Origin: an archaeon
GTDB lineage: Archaea > Nanobdellota > Nanobdellia > SCGC-AAA011-G17 > GW2011-AR20
Direction of reading: 5' to 3'
Length of the DNA stretch: 39,716 nucleotides
NCBI GenBank assembly: GCA_002688355.1
Contig: NZCT01000024.1
Coordinates: 1-39,716, forward strand
Each line of letters starts with the position of its first letter. Position 1 is the stretch's first letter. The position numbers and the translations under genes are program-made. Under the pieces are notes generated by a model. That model did not search any database. It was not told the DNA's origin and worked only from the letters and a program-made list of their open reading frames with translations. Of this stretch, positions 21,710 to 30,109 are shown one piece after another.

Positions 21710-21782
21710 ATAAATTTTATTTTTTGAAGGAAATATAAAGATACTTATTGTTCAATATATTCTTTTGAATTCATTATAAAAC

Positions 21783-22769
21783 CTAATAAATAAATAACAA
21801 TATTATAAATAAGATATATAACAATAAGAAAGATACACCAGCATATCTAATTCTGTTTAGTAATTTAAAAACAATTAAAAATAGTAAAGTAAAAACAACC
21901 ATTACTGGAATTGTGAATGTTACAAATTTAGCAGATATTTTTAATGGTGTGATTAATGCAGGTATTGTTGCAACTATTAGTAAATTTGAGATATTGCTTC
22001 CAATAATATTCCCAATTAATAGATCATTTAGACCTTTTCTAATTGAAGATATCGTGACCATTACTTCTGGTAGGGAAGTGCCTATAGCTAATAGTGTTGT
22101 TGCTATAATTCCAGAATCTATACCTGTATCTACTGCTATGTTTTTAATAAAAATTATTACAAAGTGAGCTGATATTGCTAACACTGTTATGCTTACCAAC
22201 AAATAATAAAATTCCTTTTTTAAAACATGTGTGAATAAATCTTTTATTCTTTTAGATTCATGATTTAACCTTTGATAAACTTCTGCAGAAACATATTTTC
22301 CAGCTTCTTCTGAGATTTTCTCTTTACTTTCCTTAAGTAAATTATAAAGATAGAATGTTAAGGTTAATAATAAAATAATAGCCTCGACTCTTGATAAAAT
22401 ATTGTTAAAAGAAAAGATATAAAATAAAATTGAAACTCCTACTAAAAAATATAAATCTCTTTTTATTATTTTATCTCTTAAGACTATTACAGAAAGTAAA
22501 GATCCTATTCCTAAAACTAAACCAATATTTGCTATATTGCTTCCAATAATATTTCCTATAATAATTTCTGGATTGTTTGAAAAAATAGCTGCTATAGAAG
22601 ATGCTAATTCTGGTACAGATGTTCCAAAAGCAACTAAGGTTAAACCTATAATCACTTGTTTTATTCCAAAATGTTTAGCTATTTTTGATGCTGAAGAAAC
22701 TAAGTAATCTGAACTTTTAACTAAGAAGAATATACTCACAAGTAATAGAGTTATGTTTACTATTATCAC
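21783..22769 (-). CDS. calcium/sodium antiporter (CaCA family, YrbG-like)
   Basis: Two repeats: GTSVPELASSIAAIFSNNPEIIIGNIIGSNIANIG and GTSLPEVMVTISSIRKGLNDLLIGNIIGSNISN. Confidence 0.93.
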   Translation of the reverse strand: MIIVNITLLLVSIFFLVKSSDYLVSSASKIAKHFGIKQVIIGLTLVAFGTSVPELASSIAAIFSNNPEIIIGNIIGSNIANIGLVLGIGSLLSVIVLRDKIIKRDLYFLVGVSILFYIFSFNNILSRVEAIILLLTLTFYLYNLLKESKEKISEEAGKYVSAEVYQRLNHESKRIKDLFTHVLKKEFYYLLVSITVLAISAHFVIIFIKNIAVDTGIDSGIIATTLLAIGTSLPEVMVTISSIRKGLNDLLIGNIIGSNISNLLIVATIPALITPLKISAKFVTFTIPVMVVFTLLFLIVFKLLNRIRYAGVSFLLLYILFIILLFIY

Positions 22770-22839
22770 TTCTTACCTCTTTTTTTTAAATTTAGTTAGA
22801 TTTAAATAATTATTACATGTTTTTAAGATTATTGAATAT

Positions 22840-22960
22840 GCGGGAATGCCGGAGTGGTCAAACGGACTAGACTCAAATGTCTTTGAGTGATGAGGTTTTA
22901 CCTATGACTTAGAACTCTAGTGGCTTAGTGCCTACACAGGTTCGAATCCTGTTTCCCGCA
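22840..22960 (+). tRNA. tRNA-Leu(CAA) with one intron (22878-22914)
   Basis: GCGGGAA/TTCCCGC acceptor; long variable arm TGGCTTAGTGCCTACA; anticodon arm CTAGA-CTCAAA^C-TCTAG; relaxed BHB CTCA/TTAG. Confidence 0.88.
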
Positions 22961-23025
22961 TTCGACTTCTTTTGGAATGCGTTATATCGTTAAGGTATAT
23001 AAACCAAAAAGGGAAGGAGATTCAA

Positions 23026-23922
23026 ATGGCTGATAATGATATATACAATTCTATGGAAAGATATGAGAAATTTAAAAGAGATCTCGATAAGTTAGTAATA
23101 ACCCCAAATAACAGGAAAAATCGATATAAGAGAAAGTATTACTGTAAGAATAAAGAGAATCTGAAGTATTATAGAATGCTTTTTGATAAATTTGAAGCTA
23201 AGGATTTGAGTTATATCAGGAGATATAGACTCCTTGTTACAATGAAAATTATCACATATGCTACTGATAAAGACCTAAAAGAGTGTGATAGAGATGATAT
23301 TGACAAGGTTATGGGTTTTATGCATACTGTATATTTAGCTAAGAAATCTAAAGAAGATTTTATTAGAGATATTAAGTATATGTGGAAAATGTGTCTTCCT
23401 GATAAAGATGAAAAAGGTAGAATAGATGAAACTAGAATTCCTTATCCAGTTAGACATATTAAGAATAAAATTGAAAAGGCAAAAGAGAAACTAAAACAAG
23501 ATAGATTTTCCATAGATGAATTTGAGAAAATAGTGAACTATTTTGGTGATGATCCTAAAATGCAGTGTTATTTGAATTTGGCTTTGGAAAGCCTAGGAAG
23601 ACCTCAAGAATTATGCTATATTAGATTAAAAGATGTTGAATTAAAAGATAATTATGCTAAAATATGGTTAAGTAGTCATACAAAGACAGGTGTTGGTTTT
23701 TTACAGTGTATTGATAGTTATAGATACTTAGCTAATTGGCTATCTATACATCCATTTAAGAAAGATCCAGAAGCATATTTGTTTGTTAGATATGATAAAA
23801 GAAACCCTAAAGATCAGTTAAATCCTAAGCTAATAAATGCTAAATTAAGAACTGCTTTGAATAATTTAGGAATTAATAAACCCATTACTTGTTATAGCTT
23901 AAAGAGGAATGGAGTTATCTAA
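23026..23922 (+). pseudogene. tyrosine recombinase/integrase, 3'-truncated
   Basis: LNLALESLGRPQELCYIRLKDVEL...TCYSLKRNGVI*: core catalytic-domain motifs present, but ends before a C-terminal catalytic Tyr; next gene abuts the stop. Confidence 0.7.
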
Positions 23923-23923
23923 A

Positions 23924-24508
23924 ATGAGAAAAGTAATAATCTTCGACTTAGGCGGCGTACTAGAGGTACATAATGAAATTCCTTTTCTAAACTACATAAA
24001 ATCTAAATTTAATCTAAAAGAAGATATTTATCCAATATACAAAGAAATAACCTATTTAAGAGATATAGATAAAATTGATGAACATGAATTCTTTAAAAGA
24101 TTTTCAAAAAGAATTAATATTAATATTTCAGAAAAAGAATTCTATGACACTTACTACAAAAACTACGTTAAACAAAATTTTAATGTACTAAACTTCATAA
24201 AAAAAGAATTATTCGGAAAGTATGAATTATTTATCTTCTCAAACAATAGTAGAATACATATAAGAAAATTTAAACAAGTAACTAACTTTGAAAAATTATT
24301 CAATAAATGTATTTACTCATATGATATAAAAGTTAAAAAACCAGATATTAAATTCTTCAAAAGAGGTTTAAAATTAATAAAACATTCTGGTTCTGAGTGT
24401 ATATTCTTCGATGATCAATTAAAATCCAAAGAAAATTCCCAAAAGGTCGGAATTAAATTCATCCAATATAAAAACTTAAATAAATTAAAAAAAGATTTAA
24501 ATTTCTAA
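23924..24508 (+). CDS. HAD-superfamily hydrolase
   Basis: MRKVIIFDLGGVLEV...FSNNS...KKPDIKFF...FFDDQ. Confidence 0.88.
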   Translation: MRKVIIFDLGGVLEVHNEIPFLNYIKSKFNLKEDIYPIYKEITYLRDIDKIDEHEFFKRFSKRININISEKEFYDTYYKNYVKQNFNVLNFIKKELFGKYELFIFSNNSRIHIRKFKQVTNFEKLFNKCIYSYDIKVKKPDIKFFKRGLKLIKHSGSECIFFDDQLKSKENSQKVGIKFIQYKNLNKLKKDLNF

Positions 24509-24520
24509 ATTAGAAACCTT

Positions 24521-24578
24521 TATAAACTAAAGTTAACATATATTAACTATGATAAACATATATAAACTAAAGTTAACA
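24521..24578. repeat. 18-bp direct repeat TATAAACTAAAGTTAACA, two copies (24521-24538, 24561-24578), 40-bp period
   Basis: Exact match by eye; one copy upstream of and one copy within the start of the HTH-nucleotidyltransferase ORF. Confidence 0.9.
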
Positions 24579-25097
24579 ATACTTCAACAAGAAATATTAA
24601 GATTATTATTCATAAAAGTAGGAAAACAATTAAATCAAAGGCAAATCTCTAAATATCTTAATGTATCACAACCCGCAGTAAAAAAATCTCTTCCAAAATT
24701 AGACAAAGAAAATTTAATCAAAATACAACAAGATAAGGAATCTAAAAGATGGTCTATTGAACTAAATAGAGATCATCATTCTATCCTTCAGTTAAAAAGA
24801 GTAGATAATTTAAAACTAATCTATGAATCAGGATTAGCAGATTTCCTTGAAGAAAAATTTGCAGGAACTACAATAATACTTTTTGGTTCATATTCAAGAG
24901 GAGAAGACTTAATAAACTCAGATATAGATATTGCTATAATTGGAGCAAAAGATAAATTACTTGAACTTGAAAAATATGAAAAAACTCTCGATAGAGAAAT
25001 AAATGTAAACTTTTACAAGTCATGGAAAGGAATTCATGAACATTTAAAAAATAACATTCTAAATGGAATCATACTATATGGAAGTGTTGAATTATGA
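24549..25097 (+). CDS. HTH + minimal nucleotidyltransferase (MNT) protein, antitoxin-like
   Basis: N-terminal wHTH (LNQRQISKYLNVSQPAVKKSLPKL); GTTIILFGSYSRGEDLINSDIDIAIIG. Confidence 0.85.
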   Translation: MINIYKLKLTILQQEILRLLFIKVGKQLNQRQISKYLNVSQPAVKKSLPKLDKENLIKIQQDKESKRWSIELNRDHHSILQLKRVDNLKLIYESGLADFLEEKFAGTTIILFGSYSRGEDLINSDIDIAIIGAKDKLLELEKYEKTLDREINVNFYKSWKGIHEHLKNNILNGIILYGSVEL

Positions 25098-25549
25098 ATT
25101 CCAAAGATAAATTTGAAGAGTTCATTGAACAAGGCACAATAAAGAAAGTTTCAGTAGACAAAGAAAGATCAAAAAGTTTAGTGATTGAATCAGAGAGAAA
25201 AATGAACTCTCTTAAAGAACAAATAGAAAAAATTGGTGTTAGGGATAACAATGCAAATGACTATTTAGAATATTGCTATGATATCATAATGTTTCTAATA
25301 AGATCAAAACTATATTTAGAAGGATATTCCAGTTCTGGTTTAGGAGCACATGAAGCTGAGGTTTTTTATCTAACTAGATTAGGATTTACTGAATCTGATG
25401 TTAGGTTTGCTGATCAATTAAGATACTTTAGAAATGGAATCTTATATTATGGAAAAAGACTTGATAAAAACTATGCTAAAAAAGTAATAGAATTTACAAA
25501 GAAAAGTTATCCTAAGTTAAGAGAGATTATTAATAAAAATTTAAAATGA
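25094..25549 (+). CDS. HEPN-domain protein, toxin-like
   Basis: Downstream of and overlapping the MNT gene by 4 nt; LRYFRNGILYYGKRL helical motif. Confidence 0.75.
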   Translation: MNSKDKFEEFIEQGTIKKVSVDKERSKSLVIESERKMNSLKEQIEKIGVRDNNANDYLEYCYDIIMFLIRSKLYLEGYSSSGLGAHEAEVFYLTRLGFTESDVRFADQLRYFRNGILYYGKRLDKNYAKKVIEFTKKSYPKLREIINKNLK

Positions 25550-26079
25550 TCTACCCAAAAAATCAAGAACATTTCAAAAAATTAATTACTTTCTCAAAGA
25601 AAATTATTTCAATATGTAAAGATAATAAAATTACATCAATTATCTATGGGAGTTTTGCACATTTCTATTATACTAAAGACAAAAATATGAGAGTAAATGA
25701 TATTGATATTCTAATTCCTAAAAATTCTTTTCCTAAAATGATTAAACTATTAGAAAAAAATAAAATTAAATTCAAATATATTCCAGAATATTCTGATAAC
25801 AAAATGAAAACAATTATAGTAAAAAAAGGAAAATTAAAAGTAGAAATTGATGAAACTGGAACAGAATACAAAACTTTAAATGAAAGATCCTTATCCAAAG
25901 ATATATTTAATGAAATTAATTTTGACAATCTTAAGGTAAAAATGATAACTTTAAAACAATTAGAAGATATTTATCTTACTGCTTACAAACGTTCTAAAGA
26001 TGATAAACCAAAGATTCTAAAAAAAATAAAACACTTAGAAAAATTCTTAGGAAGAAAATTAAAAAGAAAGCACCAGTAA
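25546..26079 (+). CDS. second nucleotidyltransferase-fold protein
   Basis: SIIYGSFAHFYYTKDKNMRVNDIDILIP (GS..DxD) motif; 4-nt overlap with HEPN gene. Confidence 0.75.
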   Translation: MIYPKNQEHFKKLITFSKKIISICKDNKITSIIYGSFAHFYYTKDKNMRVNDIDILIPKNSFPKMIKLLEKNKIKFKYIPEYSDNKMKTIIVKKGKLKVEIDETGTEYKTLNERSLSKDIFNEINFDNLKVKMITLKQLEDIYLTAYKRSKDDKPKILKKIKHLEKFLGRKLKRKHQ

Positions 26080-26148
26080 GCAAAGCAAACCAGTGCTAAC
26101 CACCTTTCATATAAAACAAAAGATATATTTACTAATAAAAACTAATAT

Positions 26149-26730
26149 TTAAAATTTTTGTTTTTGAAAATCATTAATACTCTTAATCTGATCACGTAAA
26201 ACAGCTGCTCTTTCATATTCTTCTTCTATAACTGCATTATCCATCTCTTTATTTAAATCATTTAAAACTTGTTTTTCTATAAACCCATATGTTACCAAAC
26301 TTGAATAAATTACCATTTCTTTATCAGAAGATTTTATAGCAAAATTAGCTATATAATCAAGCATAGATGGATGATATTCTCGAAGTTTTTTTGCAATCTT
26401 CAGTCTATATTCTTTTTCTTCATCTAAAGTCTTAGGTGCTTCCTTAAAGATACCATTACAAGTTTCCCAAGTAACTATTGGTATTTTTCTTGTTTCTAAT
26501 TCATAGGCTTTTTCAATAAATCTATAGACTGTTGCTGCGCAATGTATAACTTCACCCTCACTATTAGATTGCTTTGAAATTGTATTAATGACATTTGCAA
26601 GATCTTTATTATCTCCGTTTTGACCACTAATTCTTTCCATTATTCTCCTTGGACGAGAAATTCCCCATAATTCATCTTGAACAGAAGTCATGATTTTTAT
26701 TGTAACTTCCGGTATTGGATATGTATTCAT
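26149..26730 (-). CDS. hypothetical protein with C-terminal UVR-like motif
   Basis: MDNAVIEEEYERAAVLRDQIKSI resembles the UvrB/UvrC UVR motif. Confidence 0.6.
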   Translation of the reverse strand: MNTYPIPEVTIKIMTSVQDELWGISRPRRIMERISGQNGDNKDLANVINTISKQSNSEGEVIHCAATVYRFIEKAYELETRKIPIVTWETCNGIFKEAPKTLDEEKEYRLKIAKKLREYHPSMLDYIANFAIKSSDKEMVIYSSLVTYGFIEKQVLNDLNKEMDNAVIEEEYERAAVLRDQIKSINDFQKQKF

Positions 26731-26832
26731 TTTCCTTTAAATATAATAGAAAAACATATAACTCTTTTTCTACTAATATAATGAGTAAAAAATATAGTAA
26801 ATTTAATATACAAACTCATCTCATCTATTTCT

Positions 26833-27351
26833 ATGATTCCAGTTTACCAAATTAAAATACCAGAATACACAGTTAAGGAAAAACCAGATTGGGTTAATAT
26901 TGGTATAAAAATAGATAAAAAAATTAAAAAACATTTTCCTAATAAAAAAATAGCTATAAGATGTTTAAGTTCTAAAGATCATAAAGGTAAATCTATAAGT
27001 CAAGTTATTAATATCATTAAAAAAATAGGGCATGATAGATACAATCCTAAAAGAAAAGGAGATAGATACGAAAATATTCAAAATAAACATATTGACTTTT
27101 TCGCTTTAGGTTTTACTGTTAAACCAAAAACAATAATGTTAGAAAATTTTATTGAATCATTCTATGTTTGGCCACTAAAATTTAATAAGAAACCAACAAG
27201 ACTTGAGATAGTAATTATTTATGACCTGTCTAAATTAAAACGAATTCCACATCAATATGAAGGAAGAAACGATATTAAAAAAGATGGATTTGTTTTTAAG
27301 AATCCAAAAAATAAAAAAGAAGCTTTACTAGGAATTATGAAAATACTTTAA
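26833..27351 (+). CDS. hypothetical protein
   Basis: 172-aa ORF. Confidence 0.55.
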   Translation: MIPVYQIKIPEYTVKEKPDWVNIGIKIDKKIKKHFPNKKIAIRCLSSKDHKGKSISQVINIIKKIGHDRYNPKRKGDRYENIQNKHIDFFALGFTVKPKTIMLENFIESFYVWPLKFNKKPTRLEIVIIYDLSKLKRIPHQYEGRNDIKKDGFVFKNPKNKKEALLGIMKIL

Positions 27352-27397
27352 CAAAAATAGTTAAACATATAACTTTAATTATTCCATCATACATAAA

Positions 27398-27640
27398 ATG
27401 AACCTAAAAGATACTTTAAAATCAAGAGAACTTTCTGATCTATCAATTAACGAATTAGAAACAAGAATACATCAAGAGGAAGTTAAATTCAGAAATTTAA
27501 AAGAAGAAATAAAAACCAGAGAACTTCAAGGAGATTCTTGTGATTTATTATATAATAGACTACAGAGAAGAGCTTCAGTATTAGACGATTTACAAGAAAC
27601 TTATAATGATAAAAAAAGCAAGAAAAAATATGGTATTTAA
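27398..27640 (+). CDS. small coiled-coil hypothetical protein
   Basis: 80-aa charged helical ORF. Confidence 0.45.
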   Translation: MNLKDTLKSRELSDLSINELETRIHQEEVKFRNLKEEIKTRELQGDSCDLLYNRLQRRASVLDDLQETYNDKKSKKKYGI

Positions 27641-27680
27641 ACAAAGTAAAATAATTTAAAAATAGTTAATCAAAAAATAA

Positions 27681-28403
27681 TTACAAGGAGTTTCTTATGT
27701 TTGTGATTGTTTTTTGTTCAGCATTATCTAAGCTAGTTTTAATTTTTTCTCCGAATTCTATGATTTTTTCTTCACCTATAACGACTAAATCTAAACCACC
27801 TGTGTAAATGTCTTGTGATGCTTCTTTTAATCCTTGATAAGCTAAATCTACTCCTTGTGCTAATGTGATGTTAGGAGGATTTAACGCAGGTACTGAAACT
27901 GCCTGAGATAAAATATAATTAATTGCATGCTCTTCACCTGAGCCTATTGAAGTCCAAGCTCTTCTTTCTATTGCTCCAAGAGGGTAACAAGTGTGTAATT
28001 GAGGATCATTTTCATATCTTGTAGCTAATAATAATGCATTCGAATTCTCTATATTTGGAAGTTTAAATTCCCATCTTCTTAGGTTAAGTTCATTTAAATC
28101 TGCAAAATAACCTTTTTCTATAGCTTCTTTTACATTTATAGAACCATTTAATATCCCTGTTAAGAATTCAGTATAGTTTGGATCAACTACCCCTGTCATA
28201 GTAACAGCTACTTCTCGTTTTTCATCTACGTATATTTTTTGAGCTTCTCTTTGAGTTTGAACTTTATATGCAATATCCCCTTGTTGTTTCCACTCTTGAT
28301 GGGTTCTTCTTGAATCTGAACCTAGGACTATTCCTTTCTTTTCTCCATCTGTTGCTATTCCTATTAATGTTGTCATTTTAGTTATATCAAGAACTCTTTT
28401 CAC
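27681..28403 (-). CDS. proteasome beta-like Ntn-hydrolase family protein
   Basis: TTLIGIATDGEKKGIVLGSDSR...QKIYVDEKREVAVTMTG; Thr1/Asp/Lys-like arrangement. Confidence 0.7.
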   Translation of the reverse strand: MKRVLDITKMTTLIGIATDGEKKGIVLGSDSRRTHQEWKQQGDIAYKVQTQREAQKIYVDEKREVAVTMTGVVDPNYTEFLTGILNGSINVKEAIEKGYFADLNELNLRRWEFKLPNIENSNALLLATRYENDPQLHTCYPLGAIERRAWTSIGSGEEHAINYILSQAVSVPALNPPNITLAQGVDLAYQGLKEASQDIYTGGLDLVVIGEEKIIEFGEKIKTSLDNAEQKTITNIRNSL

Positions 28404-28513
28404 TAGTTTATATTGTGATTTTGGGGTTTAAAAATGTAACTTTTTCTTGTAATAACGCTTAAAAACAGTAAATTCTATAGTTTATAAGGTGATAAGGAGC
28501 TTAAAACAGTAAA

Positions 28514-29164
28514 ATGACTAAACTATCACCATCATCACTAAATCTATTTTTAGACTGTAAAAGATGCTTTTACTTACAAATTGTTAAAAAAATTAAACGT
28601 CCCTCTACTCCATTTCCTTCTTTACCTTCTGGAATGGATAAAGTCTTAAAAGAACATTTTGATAGTTTTATGTTAAACGGTAAGTTACCACCAGAATTAC
28701 TTAAAAATAACGAATGTAAAGATTTAAAATTATTTAATGATCAAGAACAACTAAAAATTTGGAGAAGTAACTTTCACGGTATACAATTTATAGACACAAA
28801 AAATAATGTTTTATTACATGGTGCTATTGATAATATTTTAGTTTCTAAAGAAAAAAAATTGATAGTTCTAGATTACAAAACTCGTGGTTATCCGTTAAAA
28901 GAAGATACTCATAAACATTATCAATTACAAATGGATCTTTATAATTTTCTTTTACGTAAGAATAATTATTCTACGGAAGACTATACTTATTTATTATTTT
29001 ATTATCCTTTACGTGTTCTTTCTTCCGGTGAAGTTATCTTTGAGACTGTTTTGAAGAAGATTCCTGTTGATGTTGAGAAAGGTGAGAAGGTTTTTAATGA
29101 TGCTGTTACTTGTGTTAAAGGTGGGATTCCTATTGAAACGTGTGAATGGTGTGGGGGCAAATGA
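28514..29164 (+). CDS. PD-(D/E)XK nuclease family (RecB/Cas4-like)
   Basis: LSPSSLNLFLDCKRCFYL...GAIDNILVSKEKKLIVLDYKTRG...YQLQMDLYNFLL...CEWCG. Confidence 0.82.
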   Translation: MTKLSPSSLNLFLDCKRCFYLQIVKKIKRPSTPFPSLPSGMDKVLKEHFDSFMLNGKLPPELLKNNECKDLKLFNDQEQLKIWRSNFHGIQFIDTKNNVLLHGAIDNILVSKEKKLIVLDYKTRGYPLKEDTHKHYQLQMDLYNFLLRKNNYSTEDYTYLLFYYPLRVLSSGEVIFETVLKKIPVDVEKGEKVFNDAVTCVKGGIPIETCEWCGGK

Positions 29165-29893
29165 ATGAAATTGAATAGCAAAACAAGTTGGTTAGAAGGT
29201 GGGCCTTACTTAGAAGTATCTTTTCTTCTGGAAAATAAAAGTAATCGAATTACCTTCATTAAAGAAATCTTAGACAAACTCAAAAATATCCCATATAAAT
29301 ATCAGATAAAAGCAAATAATTTAAAGAAAGAAATAGATAAATTCTCAGAAGGGTATCCTTATGATGAAAATGACCCAAATACTTATCAAATTCATTCAGT
29401 AGAAATTCCTTTAACCATTAATATTTCTAAAGAAAGAAAATCAAAATTATACTTTGAAGAAGTATCTGAAAACACGATTCAAATAAATTTCTGTTTTCTT
29501 TGTGACACAAATAAATCAAAAGAGGATAAAAAAGAGGATAAAGATATACTTGCATATACAAAATTTCTTTCTTCATTATATGAAATCTTTAAATTTCCAA
29601 TTGGAGTAATTTCTGTCGAAAATGATTGCGTTACTCTTTTTTATGATAGTGATAAAGCTTGGCCTCATGAAGATTTTAAGATCAGTAATATTGACCTACC
29701 ACAAATTGTTAAGAGTATTAACAATTCATACATTTATGTTTTATTAATTGATTCAGATTATTTCCCAATGATAATAGCTAATAATTCGGAAGACTTTAAT
29801 TTCCCTGCACCTTCTTTTTGTAATCTTTCTCCAGGCCTTTCATATCTAGGTGAATCTAAGATACCCATAATAATTAATAATATTAAAGAATAA
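29165..29893 (+). CDS. hypothetical protein
   Basis: 242-aa ORF; C-terminal coding region overlaps an antisense radC 5' fragment. Confidence 0.4.
   Translation: MKLNSKTSWLEGGPYLEVSFLLENKSNRITFIKEILDKLKNIPYKYQIKANNLKKEIDKFSEGYPYDENDPNTYQIHSVEIPLTINISKERKSKLYFEEVSENTIQINFCFLCDTNKSKEDKKEDKDILAYTKFLSSLYEIFKFPIGVISVENDCVTLFYDSDKAWPHEDFKISNIDLPQIVKSINNSYIYVLLIDSDYFPMIIANNSEDFNFPAPSFCNLSPGLSYLGESKIPIIINNIKE
29758..29862 (-). pseudogene. radC N-terminal fragment
   Basis: MGILDSPRYERPGERLQKEGAGKLKSSELLAIIIGK* matches a RadC N-terminus, then stops. Confidence 0.6.
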
Positions 29894-29907
29894 ATAAATC
29901 TATCTAA
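29875..29907. repeat. dispersed repeat, copy A (about 33 bp, promoter-like)
   Basis: TAATAATATTAAAGAATAAATAAATCTATCTAA; 2 mismatches to copies B and C. Confidence 0.8.
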
Positions 29908-29950
29908 AAAACAAAAGAATTTATAAATAAGTAAATAAGTAAATAATAAC

Positions 29951-30109
29951 ATGAATAAAAAAGCAATAAATAGAAATGGAACAGCAACATCTAGAGCCAA
30001 TTATCCAAAATTAAAAGGAAAAGAATTAACAAAAGCAATAAACGAAGTACATAAAGATCCAAAATTTATGGCAGAGATAAAAAAGTTCATCAAAGTAACA
30101 ACAAGTTAA
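29951..30109 (+). CDS. small 52-aa protein
   Basis: MNKKAINRNGTATSRANYPKLKGKELTKAINEVHKDPKFMAEIKKFIKVTTS*; convergent with PIN gene, 4-nt overlap. Confidence 0.4.
   Translation: MNKKAINRNGTATSRANYPKLKGKELTKAINEVHKDPKFMAEIKKFIKVTTS

Noticed and set aside
21913-22167. Plus-strand ORF
   Set aside because: Antisense to the CaCA antiporter
22878-22914. C-box-like GTGATGA inside the tRNA-Leu intron (possible box C/D sRNA)
   Set aside because: No D box (CTGA) or second C'/D' pair; not enough for an sRNA call
25069-25928. Minus-strand ORFs at 25069 and 25668
   Set aside because: Antisense to the HEPN and second NTase genes
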